From positions 1-36,017 of the forward strand of contig JAEUQF010000121.1 in the NCBI GenBank assembly GCA_016789745.1: a DNA stretch of 36,017 bases, in the 5' to 3' direction. Made by a program: the position numbers and the translations under genes. This document shows positions 7,410-14,995 of this stretch, piece after piece. Below the pieces are notes generated by a model that saw only the letters and a list, made by a program, of their open reading frames with translations, was not told the DNA's origin and did not search any database. Position 1 is the stretch's first letter. Each line of letters opens with the position of its first letter. The DNA comes from Bryobacterales bacterium. GTDB taxonomy: Bacteria > Acidobacteriota > Terriglobia > Bryobacterales > Bryobacteraceae.

Positions 7410-8488
7410 GGCCGCACCGCCGGTGCTGTATGGGCGGCGGGTGCCTGTGGCCGCTCTCTGTTTTCAAAGCCCGCCCAGCGGATCTCATCCAGTGGACAAC
7501 CACACCATCCGCGTAGCGCTAGTTCCATACCGACACTCAGAAACCAGCAGAAATACAACGCCTGCAGCATCCATCGCAGCGGGTGAAAACCTTCGCCGCT
7601 GCCCACTGGCCAGAAGCCCGGAAACAGCACGTGCTCGATGTAAAAGCGCGACACCGGCTCCCTTGCATCCGATAGCAGCACGTGATGGTTCAGCAACAGC
7701 CGCCGGATCCGCAGCCACGAACGGCCCGCCGGACCGCCTACCGTATGGTGGCAAAGCGCGCGCGGCTCAATGCGCAGCAACTCGAACGGGTCCCCGAACT
7801 CCGGACGCAGTAGCTGGAAGCAGATGTAGCCGTCATCGGACACATACCGTAGCGGGATCTGGCCCAGCAACCCCGGCGACAGCAGCAGGCAGCATGCATG
7901 CGGATAATTGCTGGCAGGCCGCGTCACACGCTTCAACCACAGCAGCACTTGCGAGGCGCGGTGCCGCGTGGCGTGGCCGGCTTTCGCCGCACCCACCGCC
8001 GCGCGCGAACCCCCAGCCTTCCACGACCGATACAGCGCCGCCAGGCAGCCTGGCTCCAGCCGGATATCATCATCCACCTGCAGTAAACCTTCCGCATGCC
8101 AGCGGGCTGCCGCCGCCAGCGCCGCGTTCACGGATCGCACCTTCCCGAAACAGGGCATGACGAAGCCGCGGCAATCCACGCCGGCACCCGTCACCATTCG
8201 CCGGAGTTCGTCTAACCGTTGCAGGGCCTGCTGCCGCTCCTCAGGGCGGCATTGCATTCCGATCAGGAGTGCTCTGGATGGGAGTGCGGCGTCTGCGAGC
8301 TGCGTGGCGATCTCCAGGATGGTCTCCGCCTGTGATGCCTGGTTGGTCGCACCAGCGTAGGTGGGACAGAACGCCAGCAAGGCCACCGGCTCCTCGGCTC
8401 CCACCCAGTCCATAGCAGGCGCGGGCTTCGCCGCAGGCTGATAGCCGCGCTGGATCCATGGCCGCAGATACTCATACCACCAACGCAT
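7406..8488 (-). CDS. GT2-like glycosyltransferase with DDD motif
   Basis: The protein has 360 residues. A GT-A core runs from about 35 to 240: LAFCPTYAGATNQASQAETI, GKVRSVNAAL at 115-124 (a donor/acceptor loop common in GT2), and VDDD at 138-141 as the metal-binding motif. A YVSDDGYICFQLL segment follows where the catalytic acid is expected. The C-terminal part (about 300-335, LQALYFCWFLSVGMELAL) may be a membrane-associated helix, consistent with work on a lipid-linked acceptor. It starts 2 bp after the preceding gene and ends in an ATGA overlap with the carbamoyltransferase. GGAG about eight bases before the ATG is a plausible ribosome-binding site. The sugar is unknown. Confidence 0.75.
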   Translation of the reverse strand: MRWWYEYLRPWIQRGYQPAAKPAPAMDWVGAEEPVALLAFCPTYAGATNQASQAETILEIATQLADAALPSRALLIGMQCRPEERQQALQRLDELRRMVTGAGVDCRGFVMPCFGKVRSVNAALAAAARWHAEGLLQVDDDIRLEPGCLAALYRSWKAGGSRAAVGAAKAGHATRHRASQVLLWLKRVTRPASNYPHACCLLLSPGLLGQIPLRYVSDDGYICFQLLRPEFGDPFELLRIEPRALCHHTVGGPAGRSWLRIRRLLLNHHVLLSDAREPVSRFYIEHVLFPGFWPVGSGEGFHPLRWMLQALYFCWFLSVGMELALRGWCGCPLDEIRWAGFENRERPQAPAAHTAPAVRP

Positions 8489-8490
8489 CC

Positions 8491-9675
8491 CTATGTCTCC
8501 ATCACCTCATCCAGCGCGCCCACGATCGCCTTCACCGATGCCTGCTGGTCCAGGTAGACGCGGGCGAATTCTGCCTGTCGTTGCTGCATCGCCCGTAGCA
8601 GGCTCTCTTCCCGCAACGCCTGCGTGATCTGGGGGATCAACTCCGGCATGGATTCGGCTACCGTGCCCAGCCTTTCGCGAACAACAATCTCGGCGCCCCA
8701 TTCCTCCATCGGCAGCCCCGTCCGCAGCAGAAACATCGGCAGTCCAAAATAGATGGCTTCGAAGATCGAGTTCGGGCTGGCCTTACACACCAGCGAGCAG
8801 ACGCCTCGCCGCCGCGCTTGCAGCATCAGTTGAAACAGCTCCTTCTGGCTCAGGCTGCTCACCACGCGCCAGTCCAGGCCCGCGCCGTCGATGATCGCTT
8901 GCGCTCCCGCGCACAACTCGTCGTCGTTGATGCCGATGAACGTCACCGCTACATGCCGTGCCTCTGCTGCCAGGGCGGAAAGCAGCTCCAGGTATTCCTT
9001 GCCCCCGCGGTTGGACACAATCACCAGGCTCTGTCGCGGTTCCTGGTCCGCTAATGGCGCGGCTGTCGCCGGAAGGCTGCCCAGTTGATGCGCGGCGATG
9101 AGATAACCCACGGTACGCATGCTCTCGCGCGGCCAGCCGCAGGTGTTCTCCAGATACGCGACACCCTCCGGGAACCGCACGAGGTGGATCGCCGCGCCTT
9201 CCACGCGGTGTACCGGAAACTGGAAATGTCCGTGATTGGTGACGTAGTTCACCACCGGCCGTTGCAGTCCGGCGGCTCGCAATGCGGCTTGCAGCATCCG
9301 GCAAATGACACCCTTCGTTCCAATCGCCACGTCAGGCGGGTCCGCCTTCAGGCGGTTCACCAACGGCTGCAATGGTTCGATGCTCCCGCTGTTCTCAAAC
9401 CCGGGCGGCAGCACCGGTTCCAACTCGCGCAGCACCTGCGAATAGCGCGCGAAGCGCTCCTCCGGTGTTGCACTGCCTAGCGTCGCATCCTTGATCCGCC
9501 GCCCGGTCTCGGCAAACCGTGGAATCAAAGTCTCGGCAGCCTCCACCGAGACCTGGCAACCAGGCAGCGCCGCGCCAATGGTTGCCCCCAGGCTCTTGCC
9601 CGATAGCCAGTTGCCCATCTCGCCCCACGTCGTCATGGAGACAATGAGGATCTTCTTTCCGTTCCAGTCAGCCAT
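8491..9675 (-). CDS. MurG/MGDG-synthase-like GT-B glycosyltransferase
   Basis: I start at the ATG at 9675-9673 (MADWNGKKILIVSMTTWG), which overlaps the AsnB stop by 8 bp and opens directly with a GT-B N-terminal strand. The longer frame starting at 9792 adds non-homologous residues. The 394-residue product has an N-terminal acceptor domain with NYVTNHGHFQFPVH (143-156), reminiscent of processive diacylglycerol glucosyltransferases and MurG. The C-terminal donor domain begins near SLVIVSNRGG (216-225). KASPNSIFEAIYFGLP (298-313) matches the G-G-x-S-x-x-E nucleotide-sugar loop, with S in place of GG. It is a soluble or peripheral enzyme, likely acting on a lipid or lipid-linked acceptor (inference from family). 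Confidence 0.72.
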   Translation of the reverse strand: MADWNGKKILIVSMTTWGEMGNWLSGKSLGATIGAALPGCQVSVEAAETLIPRFAETGRRIKDATLGSATPEERFARYSQVLRELEPVLPPGFENSGSIEPLQPLVNRLKADPPDVAIGTKGVICRMLQAALRAAGLQRPVVNYVTNHGHFQFPVHRVEGAAIHLVRFPEGVAYLENTCGWPRESMRTVGYLIAAHQLGSLPATAAPLADQEPRQSLVIVSNRGGKEYLELLSALAAEARHVAVTFIGINDDELCAGAQAIIDGAGLDWRVVSSLSQKELFQLMLQARRRGVCSLVCKASPNSIFEAIYFGLPMFLLRTGLPMEEWGAEIVVRERLGTVAESMPELIPQITQALREESLLRAMQQRQAEFARVYLDQQASVKAIVGALDEVMET

Positions 9676-11542
9676 TGTTGTTTGGTTCCCATCCCTGGCG
9701 CCAGCATTGGAAGCACAGCAGAGACCACAGCCGCCGATGATGATCGCGCCCTTGTTCATTCTCCTCAACCAGGCGCCGAACATAGCCGGCATGGAAGAGG
9801 CCCTGCCGCGACACGATGGTCGGATCCAGATGGTCGCGCAGGAAGCCGCGCAGCGGCCCGCGCAGCAGGGCCGACACCGGGACGCGGAATCCCCGTTTCC
9901 GGCGGTCTGCCACGGCCGGCGGCAGGTAACGCCTCGCCATGCGCCGCAGCAGATACTTGCCCGTCAATCCGCGCAACTTCCACTGTGGCGGCAGTGTCAG
10001 CAGAAAGTCCACCAGGTCGGCATCCAGGAATGGAGACCGTGCCTCCAACCCGGCCGACATCGTGGCGCGATCCAACTTCGTGAGGATCACGTCGCGCAAG
10101 AAGTGCTGCATCATGCCCAGTTGCAGGCGCTCAGCCGCACTGGCGTTGCCGTGCCGGCTCACAACGGAATCCACGGCCGCGTAGGGCGCCAACTGCTGCA
10201 ATTGCTCCCGAGCCTCGGCCGTGAACAGGTCCGCCCAATCCTCCTGAGGGAAGGCACCGGCCGCCCGGTAATACTGATGCTCCGGCGGATGCCGCAAGGC
10301 GCGCGCCAGGTGCCGCGAAGCTTCCCCCACGCTCAAGTTGCGTTCCGCGGGCCTGCGGTTCGCCAGCCATTGCAGGGCCGCTCCGGCCAACGCCGTGGTG
10401 GCTACCCGTTGCACTCCCTGCAACACGCGCAGCAGTGCAAACAGCCGGTATCCCATCAGCAGTTCATCGGCGCCGTCTCCCGTGAACACGGCCTTCACCG
10501 ATTGCCGGGCATGTCCCGCCAACAACGCCGTGGGCAGCAGCGAATGATCGGCCACCGGCTCATCCATTGCCGGCAGCACCTGCATCGCCGCTGCCGCCAA
10601 GTCCGCCAACGGCATGGAAACCACGGAATGCGGCAACCCCAAATGTTGAGCCGTGGCCGCTGCCTCTTCTGACTCATCGAAACTGGGATTGGCAGGAAAT
10701 GCCGCGGAGAACGCCGGCAGCTTCACGCCTTGCCGGGCAGCCATTGCGGCCAGGATTGCCGAATCGAGACCGCCGCTGAGGAATACGCCGCAGGCTGCTT
10801 CCGAGGGCAGGCGCCGCTCTACCGCCTTCGTCAGCCGCTTCTCCAATTCGCATTCGGCCTCTGCAATCCCCGCCGCTGGCTTCTCCCGTTGCAGCGCGAT
10901 TTGCCAGTAGGTCTCCGAGCGCATCGTGCCGGCCCGCAGCAGCAGCCAGCCGCCGGCCGGCACCTTATGCACGCCGCGCAGCAGCGTGTGCGGGCCGGGC
11001 ACCGCGTTCAGGCTGACATACTGCGCCACCGCAGGGATGTCGATCTCCGCGGGGCAAGCCGGGTGACGCCGCAGGGCGCTCAACTCCGAGGCAAACAGCA
11101 TCGCCGGTCCGCTGTGGTAGTACAGCGGCTTCTTGCCAAACCGGTCCCGTGCCAGGTACAGCGACTGCGCCTCGCGATCGTAGATGGCGATGGCGAACAT
11201 CCCGTTCAACAGCGAGGGGAACGCCGGTCCGAAGCGCCGGTAAAGCGACAACAGCACGGGTGCTTCGCCGGGTGCCTGGTTGTCCGCTCCATAATCCCGG
11301 CGCAGTTCCGCATGATTGTAAATCTCACCGTTGAAGACCACCAGCAGTCGCTCGTCCGCCGAAGCGTAAGGCTGCTCCGCCCGGCCTACCGCAACAAACG
11401 CCAGTTGCTGGTAGGCGAAGTGCGCCTGCCCTAAGCACCTGGTATACAACCCCTCCGGGCCGCGATGCCGGACCGCCGCGGCCATTTCCAACAGAATCGT
11501 GCCGGACGGCTGTTCTGCAACAATGCCCACGATTCCGCACAT
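9668..11542 (-). CDS. asnB: Asparagine synthetase (glutamine-hydrolysing)-family amidotransferase
   Basis: The start is set at the ATG at 11542-11540 so that Cys2 becomes the nucleophile after Met removal (MCGIVGI). This gives 624 residues, the normal AsnB length. The glutaminase domain (1-210) has RHRGPEG (25-31) and NGEIYN (71-76). The synthetase domain has SGGLDS at 256-261 and a typical C-terminal segment, AGLEARSPFLDADLVDF. The Arg that binds the glutamine carboxylate in E. coli AsnB (Arg49, in HERLSI) appears replaced by Gln (YQQLAF, about 45-50). The Asp of the S-D-x-E motif appears to be Glu (GEAPVLL). It heads an operon of two glycosyltransferases and a carbamoyltransferase. A pathway-specific amidotransferase is therefore more likely than housekeeping asparagine synthesis. 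Confidence 0.85.
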   Translation of the reverse strand: MCGIVGIVAEQPSGTILLEMAAAVRHRGPEGLYTRCLGQAHFAYQQLAFVAVGRAEQPYASADERLLVVFNGEIYNHAELRRDYGADNQAPGEAPVLLSLYRRFGPAFPSLLNGMFAIAIYDREAQSLYLARDRFGKKPLYYHSGPAMLFASELSALRRHPACPAEIDIPAVAQYVSLNAVPGPHTLLRGVHKVPAGGWLLLRAGTMRSETYWQIALQREKPAAGIAEAECELEKRLTKAVERRLPSEAACGVFLSGGLDSAILAAMAARQGVKLPAFSAAFPANPSFDESEEAAATAQHLGLPHSVVSMPLADLAAAAMQVLPAMDEPVADHSLLPTALLAGHARQSVKAVFTGDGADELLMGYRLFALLRVLQGVQRVATTALAGAALQWLANRRPAERNLSVGEASRHLARALRHPPEHQYYRAAGAFPQEDWADLFTAEAREQLQQLAPYAAVDSVVSRHGNASAAERLQLGMMQHFLRDVILTKLDRATMSAGLEARSPFLDADLVDFLLTLPPQWKLRGLTGKYLLRRMARRYLPPAVADRRKRGFRVPVSALLRGPLRGFLRDHLDPTIVSRQGLFHAGYVRRLVEENEQGRDHHRRLWSLLCFQCWRQGWEPNNNG

Positions 11543-11549
11543 CTGGTCC

Positions 11550-11555
11550 AGTATA
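11550..11555 (-). promoter_or_regulatory. Candidate -10 box placed for a leaderless asnB transcript
   Basis: TATACT on the minus strand ends exactly seven bases before the asnB ATG. Transcription would then begin at or next to the start codon. There is no clear Shine-Dalgarno sequence in the short spacer (only GGA), which agrees with leaderless translation. The -35 region is poor (AAGGCA at 17 bp spacing). Confidence 0.35.
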
Positions 11556-11594
11556 CCCGCCGCATGCCGGATTGCCTTTCTGTACCATGAAGGC

Positions 11595-12563
11595 TTGCGA
11601 CGGATATTGGTCACGGGCGGATGCGGCTTCATCGGCCACCATCTGGTACAGGGGTTGCTGGACCGCGGGGACGACGTGACCGTGCTCGACGATCACAGCA
11701 CTGGTCCGGCGGCGAATCTGGTTGCGGGCGCCCATCTCCGCCGGGGCAGCGTGCTCGATCCGGAGGCCGTCTCGACTGCCGCCGCGCACGCCCGCCCGGA
11801 CCTCGTTTTCCACTTGGCCTCGCTGGTCGGCATGCGGCTGACCACCTGCCGCCCGTCTGACTCGTTCATCGTCTCCCAGCAGGGAACCCGCAATCTCCTG
11901 CACGCAACTGGCGACGCGCCGGTAGTTCTGTTTTCCTCTTCTGCCGTGTATGGAGATGCCTCCACCGGGGAGAACAACCGGTTGCACACGCAGGAGCAAC
12001 TCCAGTCCGAAGCCTTGCGATACGACGGCGGGGTTCGCGGCTATGCCTCCGGGAAACTGGCACTGGAAAACGAAGGGCGGCAGGCGCGCCAGCGGGGCAG
12101 GGCGGTACTGACGGTGCGTCCCTTCAACGTGGTGGGCCCGCGGCAAAGCAGCAGTTACGGTGCGGTTCTGCCGGCGTTCCTGCAGTGTGCCGCCGAGGGC
12201 CGCCCGCTGACCGTCTATGATGACGGCCAGCAGCGCCGCACGTTTGCCGATGTGCGTACGTTCGTGGCCACGTTGATGGCCCTGGTGCACTCGCCCGCGG
12301 CATGGCAGTGCGAGACTACCTTTGACCTTGGCACTCGCGACTCTACAACCATTCTCGAACTCGCCCGCCTGGTCCTGGCCTTTACGTCCTCCAACGCCGG
12401 CATTCGCTTCGTGCCCTACACGGACGCATTCCCAGGCAGAACCGATGTCCGCAGCCGCTTGCCGCATTTGCAACCCGTAGAGAATCTAGTGGGCCCGGTG
12501 CAGTGGCCGCAGTTGCCGGATATTCTCGCTTCCTATCGCGCCGCTCGACAGCCGCCTGCATAG
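11595..12563 (+). CDS. NAD-dependent epimerase/dehydratase (extended SDR)
   Basis: This is an extended short-chain dehydrogenase acting on a nucleotide-sugar, probably a 4-epimerase or dehydratase. The Rossmann motif GGCGFIG occupies residues 8-14. The catalytic set is visible as SSSAVYG (114-120) and YASGK (150-154), and VRPFNVVGPRQ follows as in UDP-glucose 4-epimerase-like proteins. I start at TTG 11595, which places RRILVTGG at the N-terminus (322 residues). The open frame extends to an ATG at 11499, but that extension overlaps asnB on the other strand. A GAAGG lies only about one base before the TTG, so the exact start is uncertain. It is divergent from asnB with 52 bp between them and could supply a nucleotide sugar to either glycan locus. 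Confidence 0.85.
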   Translation: MRRILVTGGCGFIGHHLVQGLLDRGDDVTVLDDHSTGPAANLVAGAHLRRGSVLDPEAVSTAAAHARPDLVFHLASLVGMRLTTCRPSDSFIVSQQGTRNLLHATGDAPVVLFSSSAVYGDASTGENNRLHTQEQLQSEALRYDGGVRGYASGKLALENEGRQARQRGRAVLTVRPFNVVGPRQSSSYGAVLPAFLQCAAEGRPLTVYDDGQQRRTFADVRTFVATLMALVHSPAAWQCETTFDLGTRDSTTILELARLVLAFTSSNAGIRFVPYTDAFPGRTDVRSRLPHLQPVENLVGPVQWPQLPDILASYRAARQPPA

Positions 12564-12570
12564 GCTCTAC

Positions 12571-12600
12571 TTGCAATCGGCGCCCGCCATTCCATACGAT
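12571..12600 (+). promoter_or_regulatory. Candidate promoter for the D-aminoacylase gene
   Basis: TTGCAA (12571-12576) and TACGAT (12595-12600) are separated by 18 bp, each matching four of six consensus bases. The -10 ends 11 bases before the ATG at 12612, so the leader would be only a few bases long. No Shine-Dalgarno sequence is visible before that ATG. Confidence 0.3.
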
Positions 12601-12611
12601 TGGCTTTTCCC

Positions 12612-14267
12612 ATGAATCGCCGTACCCTGCTCCGCTCCCTGCCACTCACTCCCGCGCTTCTGGCGCAGCCCGTCTCGCTTGCGCAGGAATCGTTCGATCT
12701 GGTTATCGCCAACGGCACCGTCATCGACGGTTCCGGCTCGCCCGGCCAACGCGCCGATGTCGGCATCCGCGGCGGCAAGTTCGCCGCTGTCGGTGATCTG
12801 AGCCAAGCGGCGCGCAAGCAGACCATCGAAGCCAAAGGGTTGATCGTCGCGCCGGGCTTCATCGACATGCACAACCACTCCGACGACACTCTGCTCGATG
12901 AACCGCGCTGTGAAAGCATGATCCGCCAGGGCGTCACGACCATGGTGCTCGGCGAAGGCGGTTCGGCCGGCCCCGTCAAGCCCGGCGAGAAGCCCTGGAC
13001 TACGCTCGGCGGCTACTTCGATTACGTCGAAAAGAAGGGCGTGTCAGCGAACATCGCGTCCTACGTTGGCCAGACGCAGATCTGGACCCATGTGAAAGGC
13101 TTCGCCATCCAACCCGCCACGGCAGCGGATATGGAAGCCATGAAGAAGGAAGTGGCTACGGCAATGGAGGGCGGCGCCATGGGCCTGGCAACCTCCCTGC
13201 TGATGCCCCCTTCCAGCCTCATCACCACCGCGCAACTCATCGAACTGGCGAAGGTAGCCAAACGCTACGGCGGCATCTATTCCACCCATACCCGCGATGA
13301 GGGCGCCGGCGTGTTCCGCTCCATCCAGGAAGCCATCGACATCGGTAAAGGCGCGGGCATTCGCGTCGATTGCATTCACCTTAAAATCGCCGACCAGAAG
13401 TTCTGGGGCCAGATGCCCGAAGTGATTGCGATGATCCGCAAGGCTCGCGAACAGGGCCACGATATCCAGGCCCACGTCTATCCCTACACCGCCGGCCAGA
13501 ACAACCTGCGCGCCATCATCCCGCCTTGGGCCCACGATGGCGGCAATGCCAAAATGCTGGAGCGGCTGCGCGACCCTGCCATGCGCGCACGCATGCGGAA
13601 GGATATCGAAAACGGCCTGCCCAACTGGTACAACCACTACCTCGCCGTCGGCAAGGATTGGAATGCCATGCTGCTGGTCACCTTGAAAAATCCCAAGAAC
13701 AAGCCGTTCACCGGCAAGCGCATGGCGGAACTCATCAAAGCCCGCGGCGGCGATCCCATCGACGTGTTCTTCGATGTGCTGCTCGAAGAAGGCGGCAGTG
13801 TGGGCACCGTGTACTTCCACCACAGCGAGAAGGATATGGTGTTCGCCATGAAACAGCCGTTCACCTCCATTGGTTCGGACGGCTCCGCCATGAGTCCCGA
13901 AGGCCCGCGCGGCCAGAGCAAGCCGCATCCGCGGTCCTATGGCACCTTCGCGCGCGTCCTGGGCCGTTACGTGCGCGAACAGAAAGTGATCACGCTGCCC
14001 GAAGCTATTAAGAAGATGACGACTATGAACGCCGCCAAGATCAACATCGCCGACCGGGGCCAGATCAAGGTGGGCTACTGGGCCGACGTTGCCGTCTTCG
14101 ATGCCGACAAGATCTCCGACAAAGCGGACTTCGTCAATCCGCACCAATACGCCGTCGGTGTGCCCTATGTCGTGGTGAATGGCCAGGTGGTGCTCGACAA
14201 CGGCAAACACACCAACGCCATGCCCGGCAAAGTGGTGCGCGGGCCCGGCTATCGCAAGCGCGCGTAG
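12612..14267 (+). CDS. Exported N-acyl-D-amino-acid deacylase (D-aminoacylase)-family amidohydrolase
   Basis: The family cleaves N-acyl-D-amino acids (or related amides) in a metal-dependent TIM-barrel. The 551-residue protein begins MNRRTLLRSLPLTPALLAQP, a twin-arginine-like signal peptide with probable cleavage near residue 25, so it should act in the periplasm. Metal ligands are visible as HNH (87-89, in FIDMHNHSD), a segment STHTRDE (224-230), IHLK (255-258) and QAHVYPY (286-292). The catalytic Asp lies in SIGSDG (419-424). I choose the ATG at 12612; a TTG four codons earlier would add MAFP. The stop codon is immediately adjacent to the convergent RraA-family stop. It may recycle D-amino acids from peptidoglycan or from host or soil peptides; the substrate is not proven. 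Confidence 0.88.
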   Translation: MNRRTLLRSLPLTPALLAQPVSLAQESFDLVIANGTVIDGSGSPGQRADVGIRGGKFAAVGDLSQAARKQTIEAKGLIVAPGFIDMHNHSDDTLLDEPRCESMIRQGVTTMVLGEGGSAGPVKPGEKPWTTLGGYFDYVEKKGVSANIASYVGQTQIWTHVKGFAIQPATAADMEAMKKEVATAMEGGAMGLATSLLMPPSSLITTAQLIELAKVAKRYGGIYSTHTRDEGAGVFRSIQEAIDIGKGAGIRVDCIHLKIADQKFWGQMPEVIAMIRKAREQGHDIQAHVYPYTAGQNNLRAIIPPWAHDGGNAKMLERLRDPAMRARMRKDIENGLPNWYNHYLAVGKDWNAMLLVTLKNPKNKPFTGKRMAELIKARGGDPIDVFFDVLLEEGGSVGTVYFHHSEKDMVFAMKQPFTSIGSDGSAMSPEGPRGQSKPHPRSYGTFARVLGRYVREQKVITLPEAIKKMTTMNAAKINIADRGQIKVGYWADVAVFDADKISDKADFVNPHQYAVGVPYVVVNGQVVLDNGKHTNAMPGKVVRGPGYRKRA

Positions 14268-14945
14268 CTACAGCGAACCGTAGCGCGCGTAGGCATCCTT
14301 CACGGACAACCCGCGCCGCAGCTCTTCGCGCATGCCCGTTTCGCGCCGCTGGATGTCCTCGGCATCGGTCAGCACATCGACGATCACCTCGCGCGGCACA
14401 ACCACCACCCCATCGCTGTCGCCGAAGACAAAGTCATTCGGATGAATCGTCGTCTCACCGATGCGCACCGTCACCTGGAACGCCTGGATGTTCCAGCGGC
14501 CCACCGAACTCGCCGAGCAGGCAAAGGCGGCAAACACCGGGTATCCCATCGCATCCACGAACGAAAGATCACGCAGACCGCCATCCAGCACCGCACCGGT
14601 GCAGCCGCGTTCGCGCGCCGCGGTGGACATCATCTCTCCCCAATGGGCGCAGTTCTCACTGCCGCCGCAGGCCCATACGGAGATGGTGCCCGGCGCGATG
14701 CTGTCCAGCATATGAACACGGGTCTGCGAGTCATCATCGGTGGTTCTGTCGGTGGGATGGCCCTGTCCAGTGAACGCGAGTCCGGCGACGCGGTTCTCTC
14801 GCGTGCGAGCCTGGATGTGCCGCGGCAACACCTGGTGACGGAAGCCTCGGCGGTCCAGAATATCGGCAACCGCTCCGGTGTAGAGCTTGCCGTAGCGGGC
14901 GCGCAGGTCCGCCAGGTCTGTGGGACTGAACAGTGCAAACGACAT
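14268..14945 (-). CDS. RraA-family protein (HMG aldolase/oxaloacetate decarboxylase-like)
   Basis: The protein has 225 residues and the RraA fold. Its members include 4-hydroxy-4-methyl-2-oxoglutarate aldolases, oxaloacetate decarboxylases and the RNase E inhibitor RraA; many are annotated, misleadingly, as dimethylmenaquinone methyltransferase. The conserved blocks are GAVADILDRRG (24-34), WGEMMSTAARERG (102-114) and DGGLRD (121-126). The last supplies the R-D pair that binds substrate and metal in the aldolases, so an enzymatic rather than RNase-regulator role is likelier. The C-terminal half has HPNDFVFGDSDGVVVVP, also family-typical. The gene converges with the D-aminoacylase gene with no gap (TAG and CTA abut). 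The adjacency suggests a role in amino- or keto-acid catabolism, but that is inference. Confidence 0.85.
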   Translation of the reverse strand: MSFALFSPTDLADLRARYGKLYTGAVADILDRRGFRHQVLPRHIQARTRENRVAGLAFTGQGHPTDRTTDDDSQTRVHMLDSIAPGTISVWACGGSENCAHWGEMMSTAARERGCTGAVLDGGLRDLSFVDAMGYPVFAAFACSASSVGRWNIQAFQVTVRIGETTIHPNDFVFGDSDGVVVVPREVIVDVLTDAEDIQRRETGMREELRRGLSVKDAYARYGSL

Positions 14946-14995
14946 GGGGTTCTCTGCTTCCCATGCTACTCTTCGTATTTCCCGTTTGAGGCCCA

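Noticed and set aside
9676..9792. N-terminal extension of the MurG-like glycosyltransferase
   Set aside because: The extra 39 residues overlap asnB and do not resemble a GT-B start; the ATG at 9675 opens directly with the first strand of the fold.
9491..10672. Plus-strand open frame of 393 codons antisense to asnB and the MurG-like gene
   Set aside because: The minus-strand proteins match known families through this region, and the plus-strand translation is rich in Arg, Gln, His and Pro as expected for a shadow.
11543..11632. N-terminal extension of asnB
   Set aside because: It would put 30 residues before the catalytic Cys, which must follow the initiator Met.
13044..14210. Long open frame of 388 codons antisense to the D-aminoacylase gene
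   Set aside because: It is a third-position GC effect: the sense strand encodes a clear amidohydrolase with all metal ligands, and the antisense translation is low in family-like motifs.
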